The notes below the pieces were generated by a model, which worked only from the letters and a program-made list of their open reading frames with translations, was not told where the DNA came from and ran no database searches. From positions 1 to 64,000 of the forward strand of contig NZ_JAAWWD010000041.1 of the NCBI RefSeq assembly GCF_021404545.1: a stretch of DNA of 64,000 nt. Direction: 5' to 3'. The first letter of the stretch is position 1. The number at the start of each line of letters is the position of its first letter. Positions 37,188 to 46,317 of the stretch are shown in pieces. The position numbers were made by a program, and so were the translations under genes. Source of the stretch: Aestuariivita sp. Lineage in GTDB: Bacteria; Pseudomonadota; Alphaproteobacteria; Rhodobacterales; Rhodobacteraceae.

Positions 37188-37712
37188 ATGATCCGTTTTC
37201 TTGCTGTTGTCTTCACGCTGGTTCTTGCCAGCACCGCCCAGGCCCAGTCGAAGGCCGAAATCGACCTGGCCAAACAGACCTTGCGCGCGCTTCAGGAGCG
37301 GTCGGTTCAGGGCAACCGCGAGTATTGCGGGTTGATCGGGCGGGATGCAGCCGGTCGCCTGGTCGTTGTCCCCGCCAGACGCGGGACCCGCGCCAGGTGC
37401 CGCTATCCAGACGCGCCACAGAGCCTCAGGATTGTGGCGACTTACCATACACATGGGGCATTCCTGCGCAGTTATGACAATGAGGTGCCCTCGGTCCTTG
37501 ACGTATTGGCCGAAGTCGCGACAGGCACGAACGGGTATGTCTCTACCCCCGGGGGCCGGTTTTGGTACATCAATGGTAAGACGGGCGAAGTGCGCCTGAT
37601 CTGCGGGCCGAAATGTCTGCCCTGGGATCCACGCTTTGTGGCCGGGCTGGCCGGTCCGATTGCCGGGAAATATACGCTCAATCAGCTCAGAGAGCGGCAA
37701 CTCGGGTGGTGA
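37188..37712 (+). CDS. Exported DUF4329-family protein
   Basis: A 174-residue protein with signal peptide MIRFLAVVFTLVLASTAQAQ. The mature part has YCGLIGRDAAGRLVVVPARR, VATYHTHGAFLRSYDNEVPS and GNTGYV-like GTNGYVSTPGGRFWYING, the pattern of DUF4329 domains, which resemble JAB/MPN-type folds (HTHG...D). Function is unknown; these domains are common in toxin or secreted contexts. It lies between the two binding proteins, 75 bases before copy B. ATG 37188 is the only good start; the longer open frame upstream is not used. Confidence 0.7.
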   Translation: MIRFLAVVFTLVLASTAQAQSKAEIDLAKQTLRALQERSVQGNREYCGLIGRDAAGRLVVVPARRGTRARCRYPDAPQSLRIVATYHTHGAFLRSYDNEVPSVLDVLAEVATGTNGYVSTPGGRFWYINGKTGEVRLICGPKCLPWDPRFVAGLAGPIAGKYTLNQLRERQLGW

Positions 37713-37787
37713 TCACGCGCAATTGATGTGACCCCATCGGTCACGATCCGCACCCTGTACGCAAAACACATTCCTGGGGGATATCCT

Positions 37788-39350
37788 ATGTTTCGTATCG
37801 CATCTGCTGTGGCTTTGACCGCATTGGTCAGCACCGCGCAGGCTGAAGAGTTTCGCTGGGCCTCGACCACCGATCCCCAAACAATGGACCCGCATGCGGT
37901 GAATTCAGCGCCGGTGCTGGGCTTTCTCAACAACGTTTATGAAGGGTTGGTGCGGCGCGGCAAGAACATGCGCATCGAACCGGCGCTTGCCGCCGCGTGG
38001 GAGCCGATCGAGGGCGGGCTGGGCTGGCGCTTCACCCTGCGCGAGGGCGTGACGTTTCACGATGGCAGCGCTTTTGACGCGGCGGATGTTCTGTTCTCCT
38101 ATCAGCGCGCATCCGATGAGGTGTCCGATACCCGGAGCTGGTTCGCCCCCGTCAGCGAGGTGCGGATTGTGGATGACTACACCGTCGATATCCTGACAAC
38201 CGCGCCCAATCCGATCTTTCCCGACAGTATCGCCAACTGGATGATGATGGACAGCGATTGGGCCCGGGCGAATGGCTCCACCCTGCCGGACAAGGATAAG
38301 GGCAGTTATGCCACGCTGAATGCCAACGGCACCGGCGCCTTTCGTGTGACCGCGCGTGAGCCGGGCCTGCGCACAGTGTTGGAACCCTATGACGGTTGGT
38401 GGGGCGAGGCCGAGCACAACATCACCCGCGCCGAGTTCACGCCGATCCAGAACCCTGCAACGGCCGTTGCGGCGCTTTTGTCAGGCGATGTCGACATGAT
38501 CAACCCTGTGCCCATTCAGGACACCGCGCGTCTGGCGGGCCGCGACGATGTCGCCGTCATTCAGGGGATCGAGGCGCGGGTCATCATGCTGGGTTTTGCC
38601 CATGATCATGAGGTGCTGAAATACGGCTCAGACGCGGGCGACCCCAATCCGTTCCGTGATGCGCGTGTGCGCACCGCCGTGGCCAAGGCCGTGAACGTGC
38701 CTGCAATCCTGCAAACGATCATGCGCGGCAATGCCGAACCCGCAGCACAGCTGGTCAGCCCCGCGATGCGCGGTTTTTCGCTGGCCCATGCCGCGCGTCC
38801 GGCGTTTGACGCTCAGGGCGCGCGCGCTCTGCTGGCCGAAGCAGGCTATGGCGACGGGTTTTCCTTTGGTCTGAAATGCCCCAACAACCGCTATCTCAAT
38901 GACGAGGCCGTGTGCCAGGCGATCGTGTCGATGCTGGCGCAGATCGGGCTGAGCGCGCAGCTCGACGCGATGCCGGTGCAGAATTACTGGCCCGAGCTGC
39001 GGGCGGACAATTTCGACATGTACCTTCTGGGCTGGTCGCCGGGCACCTTCGATGCCGAGCATCCAATCCGTTTTCTCGCCGCGACCCCGAATGAGGAAAA
39101 GCGTTTGGGAAGCTGGAATTTCGGCGGTTACTCGAATGCGCGGATCGACTCGCTTTTGCCGATGATCCAATCCGAGATTGACGATAGCGCCCGTCAGGCG
39201 ATGCTGGATGAGGCGGCGCAGATCCTTCAGGCCGAGGCAGCGTATGTGCCGATGTATGTCCAACCGCTGATCTGGGGCGCACGCGCCAATATCGCGCTGA
39301 CCCAGCGCCCCGACAATTTCTTCATCCTGCGTTGGGTGACGGTGGACTAG
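37788..39350 (+). CDS. ABC transporter substrate-binding protein, family 5 (dipeptide type), copy B
   Basis: A 520-residue periplasmic binding protein with signal peptide MFRIASAVALTALVSTAQAE and a mature start EEFRWASTTDPQTMDPHAV. It has the family 5 segments FTLREGVTFHDGSAFDAADV and NGTGAFRVTAREPGLRTVLE. It is similar along its length to copy A. Because it lies directly upstream of the permease and ATPase genes on the same strand, it is the most likely main binding protein of that transporter. Confidence 0.87.
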   Translation: MFRIASAVALTALVSTAQAEEFRWASTTDPQTMDPHAVNSAPVLGFLNNVYEGLVRRGKNMRIEPALAAAWEPIEGGLGWRFTLREGVTFHDGSAFDAADVLFSYQRASDEVSDTRSWFAPVSEVRIVDDYTVDILTTAPNPIFPDSIANWMMMDSDWARANGSTLPDKDKGSYATLNANGTGAFRVTAREPGLRTVLEPYDGWWGEAEHNITRAEFTPIQNPATAVAALLSGDVDMINPVPIQDTARLAGRDDVAVIQGIEARVIMLGFAHDHEVLKYGSDAGDPNPFRDARVRTAVAKAVNVPAILQTIMRGNAEPAAQLVSPAMRGFSLAHAARPAFDAQGARALLAEAGYGDGFSFGLKCPNNRYLNDEAVCQAIVSMLAQIGLSAQLDAMPVQNYWPELRADNFDMYLLGWSPGTFDAEHPIRFLAATPNEEKRLGSWNFGGYSNARIDSLLPMIQSEIDDSARQAMLDEAAQILQAEAAYVPMYVQPLIWGARANIALTQRPDNFFILRWVTVD

Positions 39351-39444
39351 GGGCATCCACAGGCGTATCGGCGGGATGCAACCCAACGCTTTCAGACGCG
39401 CCCAGGCTGTTGAATGGCTCCGATATCGCCCATCCGCCGGGGAA

Positions 39445-39703
39445 ATGTATGGCATCCGTGGTGGCGGGATAGACGGGCATTCCGGGCCCTACACTGTCTT
39501 CCGACCGCGTTCATCTAGGCGGTGCGCCGGTCGCCTTGGCAGGTACGGCCTTTGCAATTAAGGGTTTGTTCGAGAAGGAAAGTCCCGGTGGCAGGCCCGA
39601 TGTCATCAAGCACTTGGGCGGCGGGTTTGGCGCGCTGCACAGCGTGCGGGCAGACCGGTTCCGCGCCGCAAGGGATTTTGGCAAGGCCGCTGCATTCGCT
39701 TGA
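39445..39703 (+). pseudogene. Possible frameshifted gene remnant before the permease
   Basis: Within the 383-base gap after copy B, a frame MYGIRGGGIDGHSG breaks near 39490 and continues in another frame as LSSDRVHLGGAPVALAGTAF, then GLFEKESPGGRPDVIKHLGG, to a TGA at 39701. Composition resembles real protein (Gly/Ala rich, no strong codon bias break). I do not recognise the family. It may be a decayed gene; low certainty. Confidence 0.3.
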
Positions 39704-39733
39704 CCGACGCGTGCGACTAGGACAAAACGCACT

Positions 39734-40711
39734 ATGCTCGCATACATCATTCGCCGTGTATTTCAGTCTTTGCTTGTCCTGCTGATTGTGGGTCTCGTGG
39801 CGTTTTCGATGTTCCGCTTTGTCGGCGATCCGGTCGACAACATGCTTGGCCAGGAAAGAACGCAGGCCGATATTGATCGGTTGCGCGGTGATCTGGGCTT
39901 GGATCAGCCGTTCCCGGTGCAGTACTGGAAATTCCTGGGTGGTGCTATTCAGGGCAATTTTGGCGTTTCCTATAGGCAGGGGCGTCCAGTTGCAGACATC
40001 ATTGTCGAACGCGCACCCGCCACGCTGGAACTGGCCGCTGTCTCGGGTCTTTTTGCGATCCTCGGCGGGATAGGGCTGGGTGTGTTTACCGCGATCCGAC
40101 GAAACGGGCTTGCCGCAAACGCGATTATGACCCTCAGCCTGATCGGGGTGTCGCTGCCCACGTTCCTCATAGGCATTCTTCTTATATACGTCTTTTCGGT
40201 GGAGCTGGATCTGTTACCCAGTTTCGGACGCGGGGAGGTCGTCAATCTGGGCTGGTGGTCGACAGGGTTCCTGACCCAAAGCGGGCTTCTGGCGCTGATC
40301 CTGCCGTCGATCACGCTGGGGCTCTATCAGATGACGCTGATCATGCGCCTTGTTCGGTCCGAGATGCTGGAGGTCCTGCGGCAGGATTACATCCGCTTTG
40401 CCCGCGCCCGGGGCTTGCGCGAACGGGCGGTGAATTTCCGTCATGCGATCAAGAATACGCTGGTGCCGGTGATCACGGTGACGGGACTGCAACTGGGCTC
40501 GATCATCGCCTTTGCGATCATCACCGAGACGGTGTTTCAATGGCCGGGCGTGGGGCTGCTGTTTATCAACGCGGTGCAGTTCGTGGATATCCCAGTGATG
40601 GCCGCTTACCTGATGCTGATCTCGGTGATGTTCGTGGCGATCAACCTGATCGTCGACCTGCTCTACTTCGCGATTGACCCGCGCCTGCGCGTGGATGGGA
40701 GGGCGACATGA
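39734..40711 (+). CDS. ABC transporter permease, DppB type
   Basis: A 325-residue inner-membrane permease of the dipeptide/oligopeptide class. It starts MLAYIIRRVFQSLLVLLIVG, has the G.D.P..VQY segment (DLGLDQPFPVQYWKFL) and the EAA-type loop RQDYIRFARARGLRERAVNF. About six membrane spans. Its stop overlaps the start of the second permease. Confidence 0.92.
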   Translation: MLAYIIRRVFQSLLVLLIVGLVAFSMFRFVGDPVDNMLGQERTQADIDRLRGDLGLDQPFPVQYWKFLGGAIQGNFGVSYRQGRPVADIIVERAPATLELAAVSGLFAILGGIGLGVFTAIRRNGLAANAIMTLSLIGVSLPTFLIGILLIYVFSVELDLLPSFGRGEVVNLGWWSTGFLTQSGLLALILPSITLGLYQMTLIMRLVRSEMLEVLRQDYIRFARARGLRERAVNFRHAIKNTLVPVITVTGLQLGSIIAFAIITETVFQWPGVGLLFINAVQFVDIPVMAAYLMLISVMFVAINLIVDLLYFAIDPRLRVDGRAT

Positions 40712-41667
40712 CCGATGTAACCGACCGGACACCTGCAGCGCCAAAGCCGCGCCGCAGCCGTATACAGGAATTTTTGTCGTCGGATTTCTTCTATGCCTTT
40801 CGTCGGTCGCCCGTGGCCATTGCGTCCTTTACCGTGGTGTCCCTTCTGGTCCTGAGCGCGGTCTTTGCCCCGCTGATCGCGCCGCATGATCCGTTCAACC
40901 CCGCCTCGCTGAACCTGATGAACGGGTTTACCGCACCCGGCACCCCGAATGCGTTTACCGGCGATCAGTTCTTTCTGGGCACCGACGATCAGGGGCGCGA
41001 TGTGTTTTCCACCATCCTTTACGGTATGCGTATCTCGCTGTTTGTGGGCTTTGCTGCGGTGCTCTTTGCGATGGTTTTGGGCGTGCTGCTGGGCCTTTTG
41101 GCGGGCTATGTGGGCGGCTGGGTCGAGACGCTGATCATGCGTGTGGCCGATATCCAGCTGACCTTTCCGTCGATCCTGGTGGCAATGCTGATTTTTGGAA
41201 TCGCCAAGGGGTTCACCCCGGTGGAATATCGCGACCAGATGGCGATCTGGGTGCTGATCATCGCCATTGGCCTGAGCGACTGGGTGCAGTTCGCGCGCGT
41301 CGTGCGCGGCGCCACATTGGTGGAAAAGAACAAGGAATACGTGCAGGCCGCGCGTTTGATCGGGCGCACGGGACCTGCAATCATGCTGCGCCACATTCTG
41401 CCCAATGTCCTGTCACCGGTGCTGGTGATCGCCACCATCTCTCTCGCGCTGGCGATCATCGCCGAGGCGACGCTGTCGTTTCTCGGCGTGGGCGCGCCGC
41501 CGACCCAGCCGTCTCTGGGCACGTTGATCCGCATTGGGCAGGGGTTCCTTTTCTCGGGGGAATGGTGGATTCTGCTTTTCCCCGCGGCGACGCTGCTTGC
41601 GCTGGCCTTGTCGGTGAACCTGTTGGGTGATTGGCTGCGCGATGCGCTGAACCCGAGGCTGCGATAA
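40708..41667 (+). CDS. ABC transporter permease, DppC type
   Basis: A 319-residue permease partner of the preceding gene. An N-terminal cytoplasmic stretch with many basic residues precedes the first span; FFLGTDDQGRDVFSTILYG is the conserved DppC segment, and KEYVQAARLIGRTGPAIMLR is the EAA loop. It overlaps the upstream gene by four bases, and the GNAT gene follows without a gap. Confidence 0.92.
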   Translation: MTDVTDRTPAAPKPRRSRIQEFLSSDFFYAFRRSPVAIASFTVVSLLVLSAVFAPLIAPHDPFNPASLNLMNGFTAPGTPNAFTGDQFFLGTDDQGRDVFSTILYGMRISLFVGFAAVLFAMVLGVLLGLLAGYVGGWVETLIMRVADIQLTFPSILVAMLIFGIAKGFTPVEYRDQMAIWVLIIAIGLSDWVQFARVVRGATLVEKNKEYVQAARLIGRTGPAIMLRHILPNVLSPVLVIATISLALAIIAEATLSFLGVGAPPTQPSLGTLIRIGQGFLFSGEWWILLFPAATLLALALSVNLLGDWLRDALNPRLR

Positions 41668-42516
41668 GTGGCGCGCCTGCCTGCATCCCGATCCGCTCGC
41701 TTCCGCCCAATGGGGTTGGAGGATCTGCGGCGCGCCCTGGACTGGGCCGCGACCGAAGGCTGGAATCCCGGCCTGGGCGATGCGGAGGCTTTCTTGGCAG
41801 CCGACCCCGAGGGATTCTTTGTCGCCGATATCGACGAGCAGACCGTTGCGGCGATATCGGTTGTCAACCATGGGCCGGAATTCGCGTTCCTGGGCCTCTA
41901 TCTTTGCCTGCCCCAGTATCGTGGGCAGAGCATCGGATATGGCCTTTGGCAGCACGCACTGACCCACGCGGGCGATCGCGTCGTAGGTCTCGATGGCGTG
42001 CCGGATCAGCAGCCAAACTACCGCAAGTCCGGATTTGACCTGACGGGTCAGACCTACAGGTTCAGCGGATCCTTGGCGGGGCGCCAGGCAAAGGGGCTGC
42101 GGCCCGTCTCATCTGCCGATATCCCTGATCTGATCGCGCTTGAGGCTCATGCAAACGGCTATGCCAAGCCCGGCTTCATGTCAGCCTGGCTGACCGATAT
42201 GCCAGCGCGGCGCAGTCTCGTGCTGGGGGATGTGCCGCGCGGTTTCGTGACGATCCGCACCTGCCGCGACGGGTACAAGATCGGCCCGCTTGTCGCCGAG
42301 AGCATTGCCGATGCGGAAACCCTGATCCGCGGCGCCGTCGATCTGATGAGGCCCGGTGAGGTCATGATCGATGTGCCAGACGATTGCGTGCCGCTGATGC
42401 GGTTTTGCGAAGACGAAGGTTTGACCGTTTCGTTCAACACCGCGCGCATGTATCGCGGATCCCCGCCGCGCGTCGGCGCCCTCCTGCGCGCCATCGCCAC
42501 GATGGAGCTTGGGTGA
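41668..42516 (+). CDS. GNAT-family acetyltransferase, tandem domains
   Basis: A 282-residue protein with a GNAT domain at residues 15-130 (LYLCLPQYRGQSIGYGLWQH is the acetyl-CoA-binding R-G-x-G-type motif) and a second, diverged GNAT-like half (DUF-type C-terminal domain). It begins with GTG immediately after the permease stop, and its own stop overlaps the ATPase start (TGATG). Its insertion in the transporter operon suggests it modifies the imported compound or protects from it; the substrate is unknown. Confidence 0.75.
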   Translation: MARLPASRSARFRPMGLEDLRRALDWAATEGWNPGLGDAEAFLAADPEGFFVADIDEQTVAAISVVNHGPEFAFLGLYLCLPQYRGQSIGYGLWQHALTHAGDRVVGLDGVPDQQPNYRKSGFDLTGQTYRFSGSLAGRQAKGLRPVSSADIPDLIALEAHANGYAKPGFMSAWLTDMPARRSLVLGDVPRGFVTIRTCRDGYKIGPLVAESIADAETLIRGAVDLMRPGEVMIDVPDDCVPLMRFCEDEGLTVSFNTARMYRGSPPRVGALLRAIATMELG

Positions 42517-43541
42517 TGAGCGACCCCAGCCTGACCCCGATCCATTCAGAAACACCGGAACGTCCTTTGAGCGAACCTGTTCTATCCGTCCGCGATCTGA
42601 TCGTGGAAATTCCTACGCGGTACGCGGTGCTGCGGCCTGTCGATCAGGTGTCCTATGACATCGCACCTGGCGAAATCCTGGGCGTTGTGGGCGAATCCGG
42701 CGCGGGAAAGTCGATGACCGGCAATGCGGTGATCGGCCTGTTGGATCGACCCGCCCATATCGCCGACGGAGAGATCTGGCTGAAAGGTCGGCGGATCGAC
42801 AATCTGCGGCGCGACCAGATGCGCGCCATCCGGGGCAAAGAGATCGGGATGATCTTCCAGGATCCGCTGACATCGCTCAACCCGCTGCTCAGGATCGGCG
42901 ATCAGCTGTCCGAAACGATCCTCGAACATCTGCCCGTAAGCCGGGCCGAGGCGCGCGTACGGGCGCTCCAGGCCCTGGACGAGGTGGGCATCCCTGCCGC
43001 GGCGGAGCGGCTGAATTCCTACCCGCATGAGTTTTCCGGCGGGATGCGGCAACGGGTGGTAATCGCGCTGGCGCTCTGCGCCGAGCCGTCGCTGGTGATC
43101 GCGGATGAGCCGACAACCGCGCTCGATGTCTCGGTGCAGGCGCAGATCATCGCGCTGTTGAAGCGGCTCTGCCGCGAAAAGGGGACATCGGTGATCCTGG
43201 TGACCCACGACATGGGCGTGATCGCCGAGGCCGCCGACCGGGTCGCTGTCATGTATGCGGGCCGTTTGGCCGAACTGGGGCCGGTCGCACAGGTCCTCAA
43301 GACGCCGCGTCACCCCTATACAGACGGGCTGGTGGGTTCGATGCCGATGGCCTCGGCGGGCAAGGAACGGCTGCGCCAGATCCCGGGCTCTATGCCGCGT
43401 CTGGGCAGCCTGCCCGATGGCTGCGCGTTTCATCCGCGCTGTCCAAGGGCCGAGACCCGGTGCCGTCAGAACCCCGGCCCGACGCTGGGCGCCGATCACG
43501 GGCGCGCGGCCTGCTGGTTCCCGGTGGGAGAGGTCTCATGA
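42516..43541 (+). CDS. ABC transporter ATP-binding protein, DppD type
   Basis: A 341-residue ATPase. Walker A is VVGESGAGKSMTGNAVIGLL, the signature is FSGGMRQRVVIALAL, and Walker B is LVIADEPTTALDVSVQAQ. The C-terminal oligopeptide-transporter extension has the Cys cluster in GCAFHPRCPRAETRC. The start ATG overlaps the GNAT stop; the open frame to 42384 is inside the GNAT gene. Confidence 0.93.
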   Translation: MSDPSLTPIHSETPERPLSEPVLSVRDLIVEIPTRYAVLRPVDQVSYDIAPGEILGVVGESGAGKSMTGNAVIGLLDRPAHIADGEIWLKGRRIDNLRRDQMRAIRGKEIGMIFQDPLTSLNPLLRIGDQLSETILEHLPVSRAEARVRALQALDEVGIPAAAERLNSYPHEFSGGMRQRVVIALALCAEPSLVIADEPTTALDVSVQAQIIALLKRLCREKGTSVILVTHDMGVIAEAADRVAVMYAGRLAELGPVAQVLKTPRHPYTDGLVGSMPMASAGKERLRQIPGSMPRLGSLPDGCAFHPRCPRAETRCRQNPGPTLGADHGRAACWFPVGEVS

Positions 43542-44506
43542 GTCTTGTGAGCGTGCGCAACCTGACGCGGGTCTTCGATGTGTCGAAACCCTGGCTCAAC
43601 CGGGTGCTGGAACGGTTGCCCAAACGGTATCTGACGGCGGTCTCAGATGTCTCCTTCCAGATCGAGGAGAACAAGGTCTATGCGCTGGTGGGCGAAAGCG
43701 GTTCGGGCAAATCGACCATCGGCAAGATGCTGGTAGGCCTCTTGCCGCCCTCCGAAGGCGGTGTTGAGATCCGGGGTGTGAACCTCGCCTCTGAACAGGA
43801 TGCCAAGACCATCGACGACATCCGGTCGGATATTCAGATGATCTTTCAGGATCCCTATGCCTCGCTCAACCCGCGCTGGCGCGTAGGCGATATCATCGTG
43901 GAACCGGTGGCCGCCCGCGGCGGCGACACCACGGGGCTGGCGTCCAAATTGCTGGAACAGGTGGGGCTGGCGGCCGAGGACGCGCAGAAATTCCCGCATG
44001 AGTTTTCAGGCGGACAGCGTCAGCGGATCGCTGTGGCCCGCGCGCTGGCCTCCAACCCCAAGCTGATCGTCTGTGACGAGCCGACCTCGGCCCTGGATGT
44101 GTCGGTGCAGGCACAGGTGCTGAACCTGATGTCGGATCTCAAGGACGATCTGGGTCTGACCTATCTCTTTATCAGCCACGATCTGACGGTGGTGCGGCAT
44201 ATGGCCGACACTATTGGAGTGCTTTATCTTGGCCGCCTGGTCGAGGAGGCCGCGCCGGAGGATCTGTTCACCACTCCACGGCACCCCTATACCCAGATGC
44301 TCTTGGACGCGGCCCCGCGCATGGATGAGATCGGCCGCGAGGTGGAGCCGCCCACGGGCGAGATCCCCGATCCCATCAACCCGCCCAGCGGATGTGCGTT
44401 TCATCCACGCTGCCCACTGGCAACGGATATCTGCAGAGAGAGGCGGCCCGAGCTGCGCTATGTCGGTATCACGCGGGTTGCCTGCCATCATACGGATGCG
44501 GCGTAG
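43538..44506 (+). CDS. ABC transporter ATP-binding protein, DppF type
   Basis: A 322-residue ATPase, second subunit. Walker A is LVGESGSGKSTIGKMLVGLL, the signature is FSGGQRQRIAVARALASNP, and Walker B is LIVCDEPTSALDVSVQAQ. It ends with the Cys cluster SGCAFHPRCPLATDIC. It overlaps the previous gene by four bases. Its stop codon TAG lies within the palindromic repeat at 44503. Confidence 0.93.
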   Translation: MSLVSVRNLTRVFDVSKPWLNRVLERLPKRYLTAVSDVSFQIEENKVYALVGESGSGKSTIGKMLVGLLPPSEGGVEIRGVNLASEQDAKTIDDIRSDIQMIFQDPYASLNPRWRVGDIIVEPVAARGGDTTGLASKLLEQVGLAAEDAQKFPHEFSGGQRQRIAVARALASNPKLIVCDEPTSALDVSVQAQVLNLMSDLKDDLGLTYLFISHDLTVVRHMADTIGVLYLGRLVEEAAPEDLFTTPRHPYTQMLLDAAPRMDEIGREVEPPTGEIPDPINPPSGCAFHPRCPLATDICRERRPELRYVGITRVACHHTDAA

Positions 44507-44524
44507 GGCGGGACTTGTCCCGCC
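44503..44524 (+). repeat. Dispersed palindromic repeat, copy 3
   Basis: GTAG plus GGCGGGACTTGTCCCGCC; TAG at 44504-44506 is the stop codon of the ATPase. It is the left arm of an inverted pair with copy 4. Confidence 0.85.
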
Positions 44525-44534
44525 CCCCCTGGCC

Positions 44535-44556
44535 GGCGGGACAAGTCCCGCCCTAC
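44535..44556 (-). repeat. Dispersed palindromic repeat, copy 4
   Basis: GGCGGGACAAGTCCCGCC followed by CTAC, reverse orientation, four bases before the end of the sulfatase gene. Confidence 0.85.
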
Positions 44557-44560
44557 GGCG

Positions 44561-46255
44561 TCAGTTCTCATCCTCCACCCGCACCGGATTGCCATGCCGG
44601 TCGCGCCAGTGCGGGGCCTTGCGGCTGCGGTACTTGGTGGTCAGCTCCAGCGGCGTGTCATTCTCGTCATAGATCCCGATCACCACGCCGCGTCGCCCCG
44701 CGTCGCCGCGCATCTCCAAGAGCTGCGCCTCGGACCGGGTCGTGCGCTGGGACGGGCGCCGCGCCCATTCGAAAAGCTTGTCATACATCTGGGCCAGCAC
44801 CTCGGCGTGATCCGGGCTGTCGCCCAGATCGGTCAGTTCATCGGGGTCGTTTTGCAGATCGAACAGGATCGGGCGGTATCCCCCTTCGCAATGGATCAGC
44901 TTCCAGCGCTTATTGGCGATCATGAACATCACGGCATCCCGTACATTGAGGTTCAGCCGTGCCGCGAGCGGAGACCCGGAGTAGTCATATTCGCAGATCA
45001 CATACTCCCTCAACGTCTCGGCCCGCGCGCCATGCAGGATCGGCAGCAGCGATTCCCCTTCCAGGATATGCCCGGCCGTTGCGCCGCCTGCCACCTCCAC
45101 AAAGGTTGGTGCCAGATCAATTGACTCCACCAGCGCATCGCAGACCGTGCCCCTGGTCGCGTCTGCCTCGGGTGAGGGATCGTAGACGATCAGCGGCACC
45201 CTGGTCGAGGTGTCGTGAAAGAACGTCTTTTCCCCCATCCAGTGATCGCCCAGGAAATCCCCGTGATCCGAGGTCAGCACGATCATCGTCTCGTCCATCC
45301 GACTGGTGTCCTCCAGCCAGTCAAACAGAACACCCATCTGGTCGTCGCATTGCTTGATCAGTCCCATATAGGCGGGGATCACTGCTTCGCGCACATGCTG
45401 CTGGCTGAAGGTTTCGCCGATCTTGGTGGTCATGAACGCCTTGAGCACCGGATGCGCGGTGTCGAACTCTGCCTGCGAGCGGACCGGCGGCAAAACCTGA
45501 TTGGGGCCATACATGTCGCAATAGGGTTCGGGCACGATGTAAGGCCAATGCGGCTTGATGTAGCTCAGGTGACAGCACCAGGGACCATCGGCCTGTTCGA
45601 TGAACGCCATGCCCCGACGGGTGAGATAGGGGGTTTCGCTGTCCGCCTCTTCGACATTCGCGGCCCTGGGCGCGTTTCTCAGGAACCAGCCCGAAAGCAC
45701 ATTGCCCTCGTCATCGAGGCCTGAATTGGCAAAGTCGTGCCACGGGTTGTCACTGTCATAGCCCTTGTCTTGCAGATAGGCATTATAGGCCTTGGCGCCG
45801 TCCGGATCATAAGGACCGTCCGGACCTTCGGGCAGCATGCCGTCGTCGCGCTCGTAGACGTCAAAGCCGCATTCCGCAACGCGGGCACCGATCAGGCTGT
45901 CGGGCTCCAGCCCCAGCCGCGCCATGCCTTCGGCATCCGCGCGCATATGGGTCTTACCCACGAGCCATGCGCCCATGCCTGCGCTGCGCAGATGATCGCC
46001 CATCGTCATCTCGCCCACTTTCAGCGGAATGCCGTTCCAGGAGGCGCCATGCGAATGCACATAGCGCCCGGTATAGGTCGACATGCGCGAGGACCCGCAG
46101 ATCGGCGACTGGATATAGGCCCGGTCAAACCGCACGCCCAAGGAGGCCAAACAGTCGATATTCGGCGTGTCCAGATACGGATGCCCATAACAGCTCAGAT
46201 AATCCCACCGCAGTTGGTCGAACATGATGAACAGGATGTTTTTCGCCTTGGCCAT
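44561..46255 (-). CDS. Sulfatase / phosphonate monoester hydrolase superfamily enzyme
   Basis: A 564-residue alkaline-phosphatase-superfamily hydrolase. The N-terminus NILFIMFDQLRWDYLSCYGH carries the metal Asp, and SPICGSSRMSTYTGRYVHSH has the C-x-S-x-R motif whose Cys becomes formylglycine. VLTSDHGDFLGDHW is the second metal site. The layout and length fit arylsulfatases and phosphonate/phosphodiester hydrolases of this branch. The Met at 46255 follows GGGGAGA; the frame is open to 46306. No signal peptide, so it acts in the cytoplasm. It is convergent with the ABC operon and close to bhcR on the same strand. Confidence 0.83.
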   Translation of the reverse strand: MAKAKNILFIMFDQLRWDYLSCYGHPYLDTPNIDCLASLGVRFDRAYIQSPICGSSRMSTYTGRYVHSHGASWNGIPLKVGEMTMGDHLRSAGMGAWLVGKTHMRADAEGMARLGLEPDSLIGARVAECGFDVYERDDGMLPEGPDGPYDPDGAKAYNAYLQDKGYDSDNPWHDFANSGLDDEGNVLSGWFLRNAPRAANVEEADSETPYLTRRGMAFIEQADGPWCCHLSYIKPHWPYIVPEPYCDMYGPNQVLPPVRSQAEFDTAHPVLKAFMTTKIGETFSQQHVREAVIPAYMGLIKQCDDQMGVLFDWLEDTSRMDETMIVLTSDHGDFLGDHWMGEKTFFHDTSTRVPLIVYDPSPEADATRGTVCDALVESIDLAPTFVEVAGGATAGHILEGESLLPILHGARAETLREYVICEYDYSGSPLAARLNLNVRDAVMFMIANKRWKLIHCEGGYRPILFDLQNDPDELTDLGDSPDHAEVLAQMYDKLFEWARRPSQRTTRSEAQLLEMRGDAGRRGVVIGIYDENDTPLELTTKYRSRKAPHWRDRHGNPVRVEDEN

Positions 46256-46317
46256 GCCGGTTCTCCCCATGCTGTCGATTGGGCCGGGAAACCGACCGGT
46301 TTGCAAGCCTTAATATG

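Larger units (their letters stand above)
44503..44556. terminator. Inverted pair of repeats forming a long hairpin between convergent genes
   Basis: Copies 3 and 4 are exact reverse complements (22 bp arms) separated by ten bases, in the 54-base gap between the convergent DppF-type gene and the sulfatase. The arms are themselves palindromic. This could end transcription from both sides; no T-run is present. Confidence 0.6.
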
